The notes under the pieces: model-generated | What the model saw: the letters and a program-made list of their open reading frames with translations, nothing else | What the model was told of the DNA's origin: nothing | The model's database searches: none | Position numbers and translations under genes: made by a program | NCBI GenBank assembly: GCA_963841845.1 | Contig: CAWJEG010000013.1 | Location: 186,001 to 250,000, forward strand | DNA: 64,000 nt | DNA from: CAVVGZ01 sp963841845 | GTDB lineage: Bacteria; Chloroflexota; Anaerolineae; Anaerolineales; Anaerolineaceae | Reading direction: 5' to 3' | Part shown: piece by piece, positions 56,413 through 64,000 of the stretch | How positions within the stretch are numbered: position 1 is the first letter of the stretch | Layout: each line of letters opens with the position of its first letter

Positions 56413-57582
56413 CTAGGCATTGATAACATCGTATGGAAGGTGTTGTAAATCTATAGTTTCACCATCACAGAACAACATAGCCCGTTCAATGGCATTACTC
56501 AATTCCCGGATATTTCCCGGCCAATCATATTTTATTATCGATTCCATAGCATTTGGCGTGATTTCGGTCACATTCATTCCATTCCTTATATTCAAATTCC
56601 TTATAAGAAATGCCACAAGTTCTGGTATGTCTCCCTTTCTATCGCGCAAAGGAGGTAGATCTAAGTCGACAACCTTTAGACGGTAATATAGATCCTCACG
56701 AAATTGTCCGTTAGAGATCATTTTCTTTAAATCTCTGTTTGATGCTGCAATAATTTGGACATCGACGTTTGACAATTTAGTACCGCCAACTCTTCGAAAC
56801 GCCTGTTCCTCGATGGCCCGCAATAGTTTTGCCTGTATATCAACAGGCATTGAAGAAATTTCATCCAGAAATAAAATACCCCCATCAGCTACTTCCATTA
56901 ATCCTAATTTCTTTTTATCCGCACCTGTGAACGCCCCCGCTTCGTATCCAAATAGTTCTGATTCCAGCATCGTGTTTTGGATTGCTGCGCAGTTTATCGC
57001 AATGAAAGGCTTGGTTGAACGTGGGCTTATCTGGTGAATGAAACGTGCTAGTACTTCTTTCCCTGTACCGGTTTCTCCGGTAATTAAGACCGATACCGAT
57101 GCAGTGGCTGCTTTTTGAGCCTGAACTAATAATAATTTAATCTGGCTGTTGTTCCCCACTACAAATTTAGCTGCCTGTTGCTGGGATTCTCTAAAATGAG
57201 CTAGCTCCCTCCGCATTGCGATGATTTCCTCGGCTCTCTTTACAGATTTCTTGAGTTGAGAAAGTTCGATAGGCTTTGTGAGGAAATCGTGAGCTCCTTT
57301 TTTCATGGCTTCTACAGCCATCTCGATATCACCATGAGCCGTTATGATAATGATTAATGGCTTATAAAATAATGACGATACCTCATCCAGCAAATGTGGT
57401 CCATAACCATCAGGGAGCTGGACATCTAACAAAATAATATCGCAATCGCCTTGGGATATTTTTTCCCTGGCATCCTTTAAAGTCCCGGCAGTAAGCGCGT
57501 CGTATCCTTCCGACGATAAGAATTCACTAATAAAAAGCCTTGCATTCTCTTCATCATCAACCACTAATACAGTGACACTCAT
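56413..57582 (-). CDS. NtrC-family sigma-54-dependent response regulator lacking a DNA-binding domain
   Basis: 389 residues. The receiver domain (1-120) has acidic pocket DD at 9-10, phosphoacceptor D53 and K103. The AAA+ domain has Walker A GETGTGKE (169-176), the sigma-54 contact loop GAFTGA (216-221), Walker B LFLDE (237-241) and the arginine-finger region FREDLYYRL. It ends at LQHLPYDVINA, directly after the AAA+ domain; the usual Fis-type helix-turn-helix is absent. It should activate sigma-54 RNA polymerase from solution, like other HTH-less activators such as FlgR. It is co-transcribed with the histidine kinase and rpoN, and the nearby -24/-12 promoter is the likely target. Confidence 0.9.
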   Translation of the reverse strand: MSVTVLVVDDEENARLFISEFLSSEGYDALTAGTLKDAREKISQGDCDIILLDVQLPDGYGPHLLDEVSSLFYKPLIIIITAHGDIEMAVEAMKKGAHDFLTKPIELSQLKKSVKRAEEIIAMRRELAHFRESQQQAAKFVVGNNSQIKLLLVQAQKAATASVSVLITGETGTGKEVLARFIHQISPRSTKPFIAINCAAIQNTMLESELFGYEAGAFTGADKKKLGLMEVADGGILFLDEISSMPVDIQAKLLRAIEEQAFRRVGGTKLSNVDVQIIAASNRDLKKMISNGQFREDLYYRLKVVDLDLPPLRDRKGDIPELVAFLIRNLNIRNGMNVTEITPNAMESIIKYDWPGNIRELSNAIERAMLFCDGETIDLQHLPYDVINA

Positions 57583-57587
57583 GCGGG

Positions 57588-58769
57588 TTAGTCTCCCTCT
57601 GCTGCCAAGAGATGTATTTGAAATACCGTTCCACCTGGGAAGGAGCTTAAATTAATGCTCCCCCGGTGTGCAGTAATTATACTTTTTGTAATAGCCAATC
57701 CAAGTCCTGTACCCCTTGGACTTGTAGTTACAAAAGGCTCAAAAATATGATCTTTTATTTCATCAGGTATTCCATGCCCATTGTCAGATATTGCAATTTC
57801 AATCCAGGTTTTTTTTGTGCTTTTGGCTACACGCTGTATACGTATTCCAAGTGTACCACCTGTCTCCCCCATTGCGTCTACAGCATTGGAGATCAGATTC
57901 GTAAATACCTGTTCAAGTGATCTAATATCACCGAGAACTGGGGCTAAGTTCTCCTCCGAGGTAAAAAAGAGTTCGATTCCTAAACGGACAAGCCTTGGAT
58001 GCCACCGGTCTAGAATTTTATTAAGTAAAAATGTTAAATTTACTTTTTCAAATTTCGTTTCCATTGGCCTTGAATAGGCTAAAACCGATTCCATCAATTG
58101 GTTCAACCTGACGCAATCTGCCTGTATTCTACTGACGAGATCTTGATTAGCATCATCGGTTTCCAACTTAGTTGATAATAATTGTAAACCGGTTGATATA
58201 TTATTTATTGGATTTCTAACTTCGTGGGCAAATACTGCTGTGAATACTCCCAAAAGTGCCCGATGTTCTAGCTGTTGTGTTCTTATTCGATATTGTTCAT
58301 GTTCGCTTATATCACGAATAAAAACAATTATGTTGGATAATTCCTGATTTGTATGGATTGGGATGATCTGCACCATGGCGGTAAAAGACTGACCATTTCT
58401 TCGATGCAAATTAACGTTACCAAGATTGTGGGTTGGGACGCCATTTAATGCATCCTGAAGAGCCTTCCATAATCCTTCCGGTCCAATTAATATATTCTCA
58501 ACCTCTTTTTCTCTAATTTCCCAGCCGGAATATCCAAGCATTATTTCAGCGGCTGGATTAATCTCCGTAATAGTCATTGCAGGGGATAAAATAATTATCC
58601 CATCAGGGGAACTCTCAACAATTTGGTTGTTGAAATGCATTTTTTTCTGAATCTGGTAATGTTCCTCCTGAAGATTATTAATGAGTATATTGTGTTGAAG
58701 GGCAGTGCTAATGAATGTTCCCAAAATTGATAAGATGCTGGTGATTTTATCGAATAGGTTGTTTTTCAA
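57588..58769 (-). CDS. PAS-domain sensor histidine kinase (probably the C-terminal part of one protein with the upstream PAS-GAF frame)
   Basis: 393 residues: the end of a GAF-like domain (ILSILGTFISTALQHNILINN), a PAS domain (~50-160; VESSPDGIIILSPAMTI), then a HisKA domain with the phosphorylated His in VFAHEVRNPINN (H182) and an ATPase domain with N-box NAVDAMGE, G1 DNGHGIPDE and G2 GTGLGLAI. It is a cytoplasmic kinase without membrane segments and is the obvious partner of the NtrC-type regulator encoded 5 bases downstream. Its TTG start overlaps the upstream frame by 23 bases. Deleting one base in the run at 58757-58766 would join the two, which fits the GAF domain being cut in the middle. 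Confidence 0.82.
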   Translation of the reverse strand: MKNNLFDKITSILSILGTFISTALQHNILINNLQEEHYQIQKKMHFNNQIVESSPDGIIILSPAMTITEINPAAEIMLGYSGWEIREKEVENILIGPEGLWKALQDALNGVPTHNLGNVNLHRRNGQSFTAMVQIIPIHTNQELSNIIVFIRDISEHEQYRIRTQQLEHRALLGVFTAVFAHEVRNPINNISTGLQLLSTKLETDDANQDLVSRIQADCVRLNQLMESVLAYSRPMETKFEKVNLTFLLNKILDRWHPRLVRLGIELFFTSEENLAPVLGDIRSLEQVFTNLISNAVDAMGETGGTLGIRIQRVAKSTKKTWIEIAISDNGHGIPDEIKDHIFEPFVTTSPRGTGLGLAITKSIITAHRGSINLSSFPGGTVFQIHLLAAEGD

Positions 58770-59526
58770 TATCTCCTACCACAAGAAATCCAATTTTTGC
58801 GGCATCATTTCCGAGAGTTGTCGTAGATACATAAGCGAAATTTGATCGCTTTCCAGCACGGTGAATTTCTGAAAATACTCTTTTTCCAGGATACCAGATT
58901 GTCGTACCGCCAAGACGGATTAATTCAGTTATCGAAATTGAACCTGGAAAAACATCGTCATCGATACTTGCAGCCACTTTCGTTAATTTAGGAAAACCAC
59001 TTTCGACCTGATAAATGCATATCTGTTTTGTCTCAAATAACTTTGATGTAATATTGATAACTTTTTCAAAAATTGACTGAGTTTCAGTTTCGTTGAACAA
59101 AGATATCAGGTTTTCCAAGCCGGTTAGCAACTTTTTTTCCACATCATCAATTTCTTCAAAGCGATCTTCCAAATGAAAAATGATTATATGTTTTGGATTA
59201 GCCCCATATAATTTTGTAGGTTTTAACTGGACTGGAATTGCTTCTTTCCGGAAACGATTTAGTAGAAGGTTATTTCCTGACCCATAAAGAATTTCCTCCA
59301 GGTTGGGATTATTAAAAATATCCCCCAAATACTTTCCAATTAAATCCGTTTCAGAATAATTTGAGATTTGAAAGAATTTTGAATTGGCTACAATAATTAC
59401 ACCCTCTGAATCGATTAATATCGAAGCGCTTGGTAATAAATTTAATAAAATCCCCAAATCATAATTTGCGGATTCATCAATTGATGAGAATGGGGATCTT
59501 GAAATGTTGGATTGAATTTGTGACAT
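58747..59526 (-). CDS. PAS-GAF sensory protein (probably the N-terminal part of the histidine kinase)
   Basis: 259 residues: a PAS domain (~22-115; LLPSASILIDSEGVIIVANSKF) and a GAF-like domain (~130-259; LETKQICIYQVESG, then GFLVVGDIEKQ) that stops before its final helix. The missing helix is encoded at the beginning of the next frame. A single extra base at the overlap would explain the break; a real two-protein sensor is the alternative. The gene begins 3 bases after the rpoN stop, so sigma factor, kinase and activator form one operon. The ligand is unknown. Confidence 0.72.
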   Translation of the reverse strand: MSQIQSNISRSPFSSIDESANYDLGILLNLLPSASILIDSEGVIIVANSKFFQISNYSETDLIGKYLGDIFNNPNLEEILYGSGNNLLLNRFRKEAIPVQLKPTKLYGANPKHIIIFHLEDRFEEIDDVEKKLLTGLENLISLFNETETQSIFEKVINITSKLFETKQICIYQVESGFPKLTKVAASIDDDVFPGSISITELIRLGGTTIWYPGKRVFSEIHRAGKRSNFAYVSTTTLGNDAAKIGFLVVGDIEKQPIR

Positions 59527-59529
59527 TTT

Positions 59530-60933
59530 TTATGGAGAAAAATTTCTAAGATGTGCTGGGAGAATACCTTCCATTGCTCGATATTTTGCAACTGTCCTTC
59601 TTGCTACATTATATCCTTCTTTTGATAGGGAATTGACCAGTTCCGCATCGCTCATTGGTTTATCTTCCTTCCCAATAATTTCACGTAAAACGGATCTGAT
59701 ATTTAAACTTCGATCAAAGAATGAGGATAAAGGAATAATTCGTTTATTTGGTAATTGTACAGTCTTATTAGAAACAGCCCTGGAAATAGTCGATTCATGA
59801 ACATCCAATTCCCTTGATATTTGAACTCTTGTTACAGGTTTTAGATATTTTTCCCCCTTGGTGATGAATGGACGTTGTAAAACCACAACCTTTTGGACTA
59901 ATCGTTCAATTGTATGATTTCGTTGCTGTAAACACTTTATAAATAAGGATGCTTTTTCGAGATCATTCTGCCATTCTTCTTTTTTATCCTCATCCGCTTC
60001 CTTCAGGGCAGTTTTAAATAGTGGATTTATTCTTAGAGTGCCTTTCAAAGGGATAACGATTTCTACAACCAGAGGATTCTCAGGTTTGTCATTTAAAAAA
60101 TTCATGATGATATCTGGTTGATGGTAAACCTGGGTTGAATTTTCGCCAGGATGCCGGATATCTCCCCAGTGGGTCCGGGCGGGAAATGGATTTAGATTCT
60201 CTGAAATATATTTTACACATTGCTGGATCCGTCGGATTGATACATTGAACTTATGTGCAAGCTCGTTGTACTGCCTGTGGGTAAGTAAATCCATTTCCTC
60301 TTCAATTATTTTTCTGACGAGTTCTGGAACATCCTGCGTTTCTGACAAGATATCGAGTTGCACCAATAATGCTTCCTTGGGATTAATCGATCCAACTCCA
60401 AGCGGTTCTGCTTTTTGAATTACTCTTCTGACCCCTTCTACAGTGGATATAGGCACATGAAAATATTGTGCAACTTCTAACGAATTTACAGTTATAAATC
60501 CGTCTTCATCCAAATTCGTTAACAAGTAAGCAGCAATAATGCGTTCTTTCGGATTTATATCCGGTCCTATTTGGCGTAAAACATAACTTGGTAGGTCATC
60601 TTCTTTGACTGAATAATCATCCTCCCGGTCATAATCATCCTGGCCTTCAGATGAGGTATAAAAATCTTCCCTGGGTGATATAAATACTACAGGTTCTGTG
60701 CTTAACCCAGCATTCTGTGGTGCACTGCAAATTGGACAAGGTCCTTTTTCTGTTAATAATCGGTGGCATGTAGGACATCTGCGTTCATCAATTAATTCAA
60801 GTGCAGGGTTTGAGGCAAGTACCGTGTCAATTTCTTGTTGCAACTCCTCAACAGTTAAACTCATCAGCGTCATCGTTTGTGCGAGATGCGCTGTTGTCAT
60901 TGGTCTCATCGATTGCATTAATATTTGTTGCAT
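59530..60933 (-). CDS. rpoN: RNA polymerase sigma-54 factor with an inserted zinc-ribbon-like motif
   Basis: 467 residues. Region I is the usual Leu/Gln-rich activator-contact segment (AHLAQTMTLMSLTVEELQQEID, ending in SNPALEL). Next, where an acidic linker is expected, there is a zinc-ribbon-like pair C53-x2-C56 and C66-x2-C69, and only then an acidic stretch. The core-binding and DNA-binding domains are complete, ending with the RpoN box ARRTVAKYR (~444-452), which contacts the -24 element. It has its own sigma-70-type promoter and is followed by the kinase and activator genes, so the whole sigma-54 regulon switch is local. Confidence 0.92.
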   Translation of the reverse strand: MQQILMQSMRPMTTAHLAQTMTLMSLTVEELQQEIDTVLASNPALELIDERRCPTCHRLLTEKGPCPICSAPQNAGLSTEPVVFISPREDFYTSSEGQDDYDREDDYSVKEDDLPSYVLRQIGPDINPKERIIAAYLLTNLDEDGFITVNSLEVAQYFHVPISTVEGVRRVIQKAEPLGVGSINPKEALLVQLDILSETQDVPELVRKIIEEEMDLLTHRQYNELAHKFNVSIRRIQQCVKYISENLNPFPARTHWGDIRHPGENSTQVYHQPDIIMNFLNDKPENPLVVEIVIPLKGTLRINPLFKTALKEADEDKKEEWQNDLEKASLFIKCLQQRNHTIERLVQKVVVLQRPFITKGEKYLKPVTRVQISRELDVHESTISRAVSNKTVQLPNKRIIPLSSFFDRSLNIRSVLREIIGKEDKPMSDAELVNSLSKEGYNVARRTVAKYRAMEGILPAHLRNFSP

Positions 60934-60951
60934 TTTGCACCTGTATAAAAA

Positions 60952-60980
60952 AGTATAATATGTTTCCTGTTATGTTGCAA
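60952..60980 (-). promoter_or_regulatory. Promoter of the rpoN-kinase-activator operon
   Basis: On the minus strand TTGCAA (60975-60980) and TATACT (60952-60957) are 17 bases apart, 18 bases before the rpoN ATG: a good sigma-70-type promoter. Confidence 0.65.
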
Positions 60981-61083
60981 GTTGTATGCCAGGGTTTTTC
61001 TATAATATTATTTCGCCAGATAATGCCAGGGTCACCTTAACCAAAATGCTAAAATTAGATAGAATACTTTAGATGGAGGCTTA

Positions 61084-62004
61084 TTGACATTAATAAGGAA
61101 ACTTATCAGTTTTCTGGTTTTAATAATGGTCATTCTTGTGGTTGTTCTACTCACCACTCAGAATGAATCCGATTCGAAATCTATGATTCAACCTAATATT
61201 CCCATTGAAATTGGGTACTTCGATGGGGAACGAGCTATGAAGGATCTTGAATTTCAAGTATCCCTCTCACCTCGAACACCAGGAAGTAAATCCCATGAAA
61301 CGGTAAGGAATTGGATAATTGAACAATTAAAACTAAACGGTTGGTCTACAAAAATACAACCGGATTTATACAACAATCAGCCTATTTATAATCTGATTGG
61401 AAATCAGGGCGAAAACTCTCCATATATCTTGATTGGCGCGCACTATGATTCAAGGTTCTACTCTGATCATGATCCCGATCCATCTTTAAGGAATCAGGGT
61501 GTCCCCGGTGCAAATGATGGTGCTTCTGGAGTTTCTGTTTTATTGGAACTTGCCAGGACAATTCCTGATGATTACCGAAAAAATATCTGGCTCGTTTTTT
61601 TTGATGCAGAAGATCAGGGCGGGATAAATGGCTGGGATTGGATAATCGGATCCCAATCTTTTGTTGACCAAATCCCGGCTTTGCCGCAAAAAGTTATAAT
61701 AATTGATATGGTTGGAGATAAAGACCTGCAGCTTTTTTATGAATCAAATTCAGATGCAAACCTACAACAAGAAATATGGAGTATTGCTGCAGAATTGGGT
61801 TATCAAAATATATTCCATCAACAATCTAAGCACTCGATCCTTGATGACCATATTCCTTTCGCAGAACTTGGTATACCCTCGATCGATATTATTGATATGG
61901 ATTATCCTTATTGGCACACAACTCAGGATATAACTGATAAAGTATCTGCAAAAAGCCTCCAGGCTGTTGGCACTACCCTATTAAGTTGGATTTCTGAACA
62001 ATAA
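61084..62004 (+). CDS. M28 family zinc metallopeptidase, membrane-anchored or secreted
   Basis: 306 residues from a TTG at 61084, supported by GGAGG seven bases upstream. Residues 5-25 are a hydrophobic signal/anchor. The peptidase domain has the M28 metal site: GAHYDSRFYS (first His and Asp), GANDGASGVSVLLELA (bridging Asp) and FFDAEDQGG (Glu/Asp pair), with the last His in DYPYWHTTQD. Length and layout resemble glutaminyl cyclase-like M28 proteins as well as aminopeptidases, so the exact activity is open. It is divergent from rpoN. Confidence 0.85.
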   Translation: MTLIRKLISFLVLIMVILVVVLLTTQNESDSKSMIQPNIPIEIGYFDGERAMKDLEFQVSLSPRTPGSKSHETVRNWIIEQLKLNGWSTKIQPDLYNNQPIYNLIGNQGENSPYILIGAHYDSRFYSDHDPDPSLRNQGVPGANDGASGVSVLLELARTIPDDYRKNIWLVFFDAEDQGGINGWDWIIGSQSFVDQIPALPQKVIIIDMVGDKDLQLFYESNSDANLQQEIWSIAAELGYQNIFHQQSKHSILDDHIPFAELGIPSIDIIDMDYPYWHTTQDITDKVSAKSLQAVGTTLLSWISEQ

Positions 62005-62085
62005 ATATAAATTATGTGAATAGTATTTGGCATAAAAATTTGATGATCCTTGGGTAGTCAATATTATTAAATAAACGAGAATTAG

Positions 62086-63438
62086 ATGTCAAAAAAAAAT
62101 CCAGAACAAACAGCAATACCCATTGAACGAGCATTTCTAGTAGGTGTTCAGATCTATGATGACTTACATTTATTATCCCTTGAAGATTCATTACAAGAAT
62201 TGGAGCAATTAACAGAGACAGCAGGATTATTTCCTGTCGGTTTTGCTACCCAAAAATTGTCTAAACCCAATCAAGAAACCTATATCGGTTCCGGAAAAGT
62301 CGAAGAGATTAAAGCCTTAATTGAGGAATTATTTGTTGACGTTGTGTTATTTGATAATGAATTAAATCCACGAAACCTGCGTGAACTTGAAAAAAAATTA
62401 GGTCCGAAAGCCAGGATCGTCGACCGAACTGCTCTTATACTCGACATTTTCGCACAGCATGCGAATACCAGGGAAGGTATACTACAGGTAGAACTTGCCC
62501 AAAATGAATATCGTTTACCCCGCCTGACTCGTGCTTGGACACACCTTGCCAGGCAGGCTGGAGGTGGTGCTGGTAGAACTGGAAGTGTTGGTGGTGTAGG
62601 CTTGCGCGGACCGGGTGAAACTCAACTGGAGATTGATCGGCGGGAAATTCAAAATAAAATAATTCACTTGAAAAAAGAATTGGAAAAGGTGCGTGCTCAT
62701 AGGAGCAGATATCGTGCACAACGTCGCAGGTCCAATATTCCAACAGTAGCACTTGTAGGATATACGAATGCCGGAAAATCAACTTTGTTGAACAGACTAT
62801 CCAATTCGGATATTTATGTTGCAGATAAACTCTTTGCAACCCTTGACCCGACAACCCGTCAAATTCACTTTCCGTCCGGTCAAAAAGCCCTTCTCACAGA
62901 CACAGTCGGTTTTATTCAGAAATTGCCCACACAACTTATTGCAGCATTTCGGGCTACACTGGAGGAAATTTCTGAAGCGGACCTGCTTATCCATATCGTG
63001 GACATTTCTCATCCGAATGCACATGCCCATTGGAAATCTGTGGAAGAAACCCTTACAGAGATTGGCGCTGGAGAGATACCAACAATTACCGCATTAAATA
63101 AAATAGACACAATACCAGATCCGGAGATTGTAAAACAAATTACGCAGGATTACGCAAATTCTGTGGCCATCTCTGCCCTGAATGGAAATGGGTTGGATGA
63201 CTTGCTTGAAATTGTACAATCAAATCTTCTAACAAATTACATTAATATCTCTTTAGAGATCCCCTACCAACACGGTCGCCTAATATCAATGCTGTATGAA
63301 AAAGGGGATATCGAATCTATTATCCATCAAAAAAACTCGATCATGGTTAGAGCTAATATTCCAAGATCATTGATTAAACAATTTGAACCGTTTAGGAAAT
63401 TGACTAAAACACAAGAGAACCAATTTTTCGAGAATTGA
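62086..63438 (+). CDS. hflX: GTPase HflX
   Basis: 450 residues. The N-terminal HflX domain includes TYIGSGKVEEIKAL and RTALILDIFAQHANTREG, followed by the Gly-rich RQAGGGAGRTGSVGGVGLRGPGE segment, a coiled-coil linker, and the GTPase domain with G1 GYTNAGKSTLLNRL (~222), G3 DTVGFIQKLP and G4 NKID. HflX binds and splits stalled ribosomes under stress. The frame is intact. Confidence 0.94.
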   Translation: MSKKNPEQTAIPIERAFLVGVQIYDDLHLLSLEDSLQELEQLTETAGLFPVGFATQKLSKPNQETYIGSGKVEEIKALIEELFVDVVLFDNELNPRNLRELEKKLGPKARIVDRTALILDIFAQHANTREGILQVELAQNEYRLPRLTRAWTHLARQAGGGAGRTGSVGGVGLRGPGETQLEIDRREIQNKIIHLKKELEKVRAHRSRYRAQRRRSNIPTVALVGYTNAGKSTLLNRLSNSDIYVADKLFATLDPTTRQIHFPSGQKALLTDTVGFIQKLPTQLIAAFRATLEEISEADLLIHIVDISHPNAHAHWKSVEETLTEIGAGEIPTITALNKIDTIPDPEIVKQITQDYANSVAISALNGNGLDDLLEIVQSNLLTNYINISLEIPYQHGRLISMLYEKGDIESIIHQKNSIMVRANIPRSLIKQFEPFRKLTKTQENQFFEN

Positions 63439-63496
63439 ATTTTTTATTCTATTCTAAAATTGTTTCTATAGTCCACAATAGGTCTGGTTATTAAAA

Positions 63497-63536
63497 GAAA
63501 AGCAAATGCAAAATATGAATTATGCACTTGCTTTTC
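63497..63536. terminator. Terminator between hflX and rpmF
   Basis: GAAAAGCAAATGCA (63497-63510) pairs with TGCACTTGCTTTTC (63523-63536) with one mismatch. The A/T-rich outer ends suggest use from both directions, better for rpmF (minus strand continues TTTTAA). Confidence 0.65.
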
Positions 63537-63550
63537 ATTCGAATTTCCGC

Positions 63551-63745
63551 TTATTTTTTGGTTTCTTTTTCCATAGAAATTACTTCCCGACCCCGAAAAT
63601 GACCACAACTTGGGCAAACTCGGTGTGGTAAACGCATTTCTCCGCAGTTACTGCATTGTACAATATTCGGTACTTCAATAAAATCATGTGCTCTTCTGCG
63701 GTCCCTACGACCCTTTGACAATTTTCTCTTTGGAAGAGGTGCCAT
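63551..63745 (-). CDS. rpmF: 50S ribosomal protein L32
   Basis: 64 residues from the ATG at 63745, chosen for the GGAGGATTATTACAA site before it and because the family starts M-A-x-P-K. Seen: APLPKRKLSKGRRDRRRAH at the start, then zinc ligands CSNC and CPSC with RVCPSCGHFRGREVI, the C+ form of L32. A structural protein of the large ribosomal subunit. An upstream in-frame start would add 33 residues with no family support and is rejected. Confidence 0.93.
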   Translation of the reverse strand: MAPLPKRKLSKGRRDRRRAHDFIEVPNIVQCSNCGEMRLPHRVCPSCGHFRGREVISMEKETKK

Positions 63746-64000
63746 TTGTAATAATCCTCCATCTAATTTCACACAGCAATATTCTACTGTAAATTTCAAT
63801 TGTTTTAATGAGACACAAAATTTTACCACATTTTTAATAATCAAGCGATTGATATTTCATTTATCTTTCATTTTGTATATTTCATTTAACTACAAGATTT
63901 GGATTTATTTACAGTTTTTATTACCATTTTCCCTACACAGTAAATATATTACGGTGTATAATTTTTTGTCGCCGACATCAAAAAGTCGGCATTTGCTTGA
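63746..64000. other. AT-rich region upstream of rpmF to the window end
   Basis: No coding sequence is apparent. It must hold the rpmF promoter, which I cannot place surely. Near the end a 6-bp hairpin GCCGAC/GTCGGC (63971-63976 with 63985-63990) has an A-rich loop; its role is unknown. Confidence 0.35.

Overview
The window looks like a chromosome segment of an AT-rich, probably anaerobic or microaerophilic bacterium. The gene repertoire fits Chloroflexota, most likely class Anaerolineae: paired Mo-hydroxylase operons, an IOR/ADP-forming acyl-CoA synthetase fermentation module, an MrfA/MrfB helicase-nuclease pair, an Asp23-NusB pair and large TPR/C25-peptidase proteins. This placement is inferred from gene content; no rRNA or complete marker set is present. 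I found no tRNA, rRNA, CRISPR array or insertion sequence.

Layout. 1-10.3 kb (+): an operon entering from the left with two molybdenum hydroxylases of the xanthine dehydrogenase family, the XdhC chaperone and YqeB and YqeC-MocA maturation proteins of the selenium-dependent type. 10.3-15.6 kb (-): MFS exporter, MrfA helicase, MrfB exonuclease and a small DUF2007 protein. 15.7-21.2 kb: prepilin peptidase (+), then a minus-strand group of a LarA-like protein, Asp23, NusB and a split lipoprotein with a glycosidase-like barrel. 21.3-25.4 kb (+): a dif-like palindrome, a Xer-type recombinase, and proB-proA. 25.4-26.3 kb (-): PPK2. 26.7-39.3 kb (+): a GntR regulator, RidA, PhzF, indolepyruvate:ferredoxin oxidoreductase, hydantoin-racemase-like protein, aminotransferase, ADP-forming acyl-CoA synthetase, hydantoinase, PyrB and PckA. 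Together these suggest amino-acid and hydantoin/pyrimidine catabolism with ATP gained from acyl-CoA. 39.4-41.1 kb (+): a methionine sulfoxide reductase A with in-frame UGA at its catalytic position, then a patatin. 41.2-44.7 kb (+): a tandem glycine riboswitch with terminator, then gcvH-gcvPA-gcvPB. 44.8-47.5 kb (-): alaS. 47.7-60.9 kb (-): rpoN, a PAS-GAF-PAS histidine kinase, a sigma-54 activator lacking a DNA-binding domain, then a near-perfect -24/-12 promoter driving a small membrane protein, a giant TPR protein and a TPR-C25 (gingipain-like) peptidase. 61-63.8 kb: M28 peptidase, hflX (+) and rpmF (-).

Most striking points. (1) The sigma-54/TPR/C25-peptidase locus reads as one signalling-to-proteolysis system. 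(2) The MsrA has UGA in place of its catalytic Cys, a SECIS-like hairpin just downstream and no cysteine anywhere else. (3) A 48-bp dif-like palindrome lies just upstream of a Xer-type recombinase. (4) Many genes are broken by apparent single-base additions, nearly all in short homopolymers, whereas large housekeeping genes are intact. That pattern may be sequencing error or real decay and needs read-level checking.
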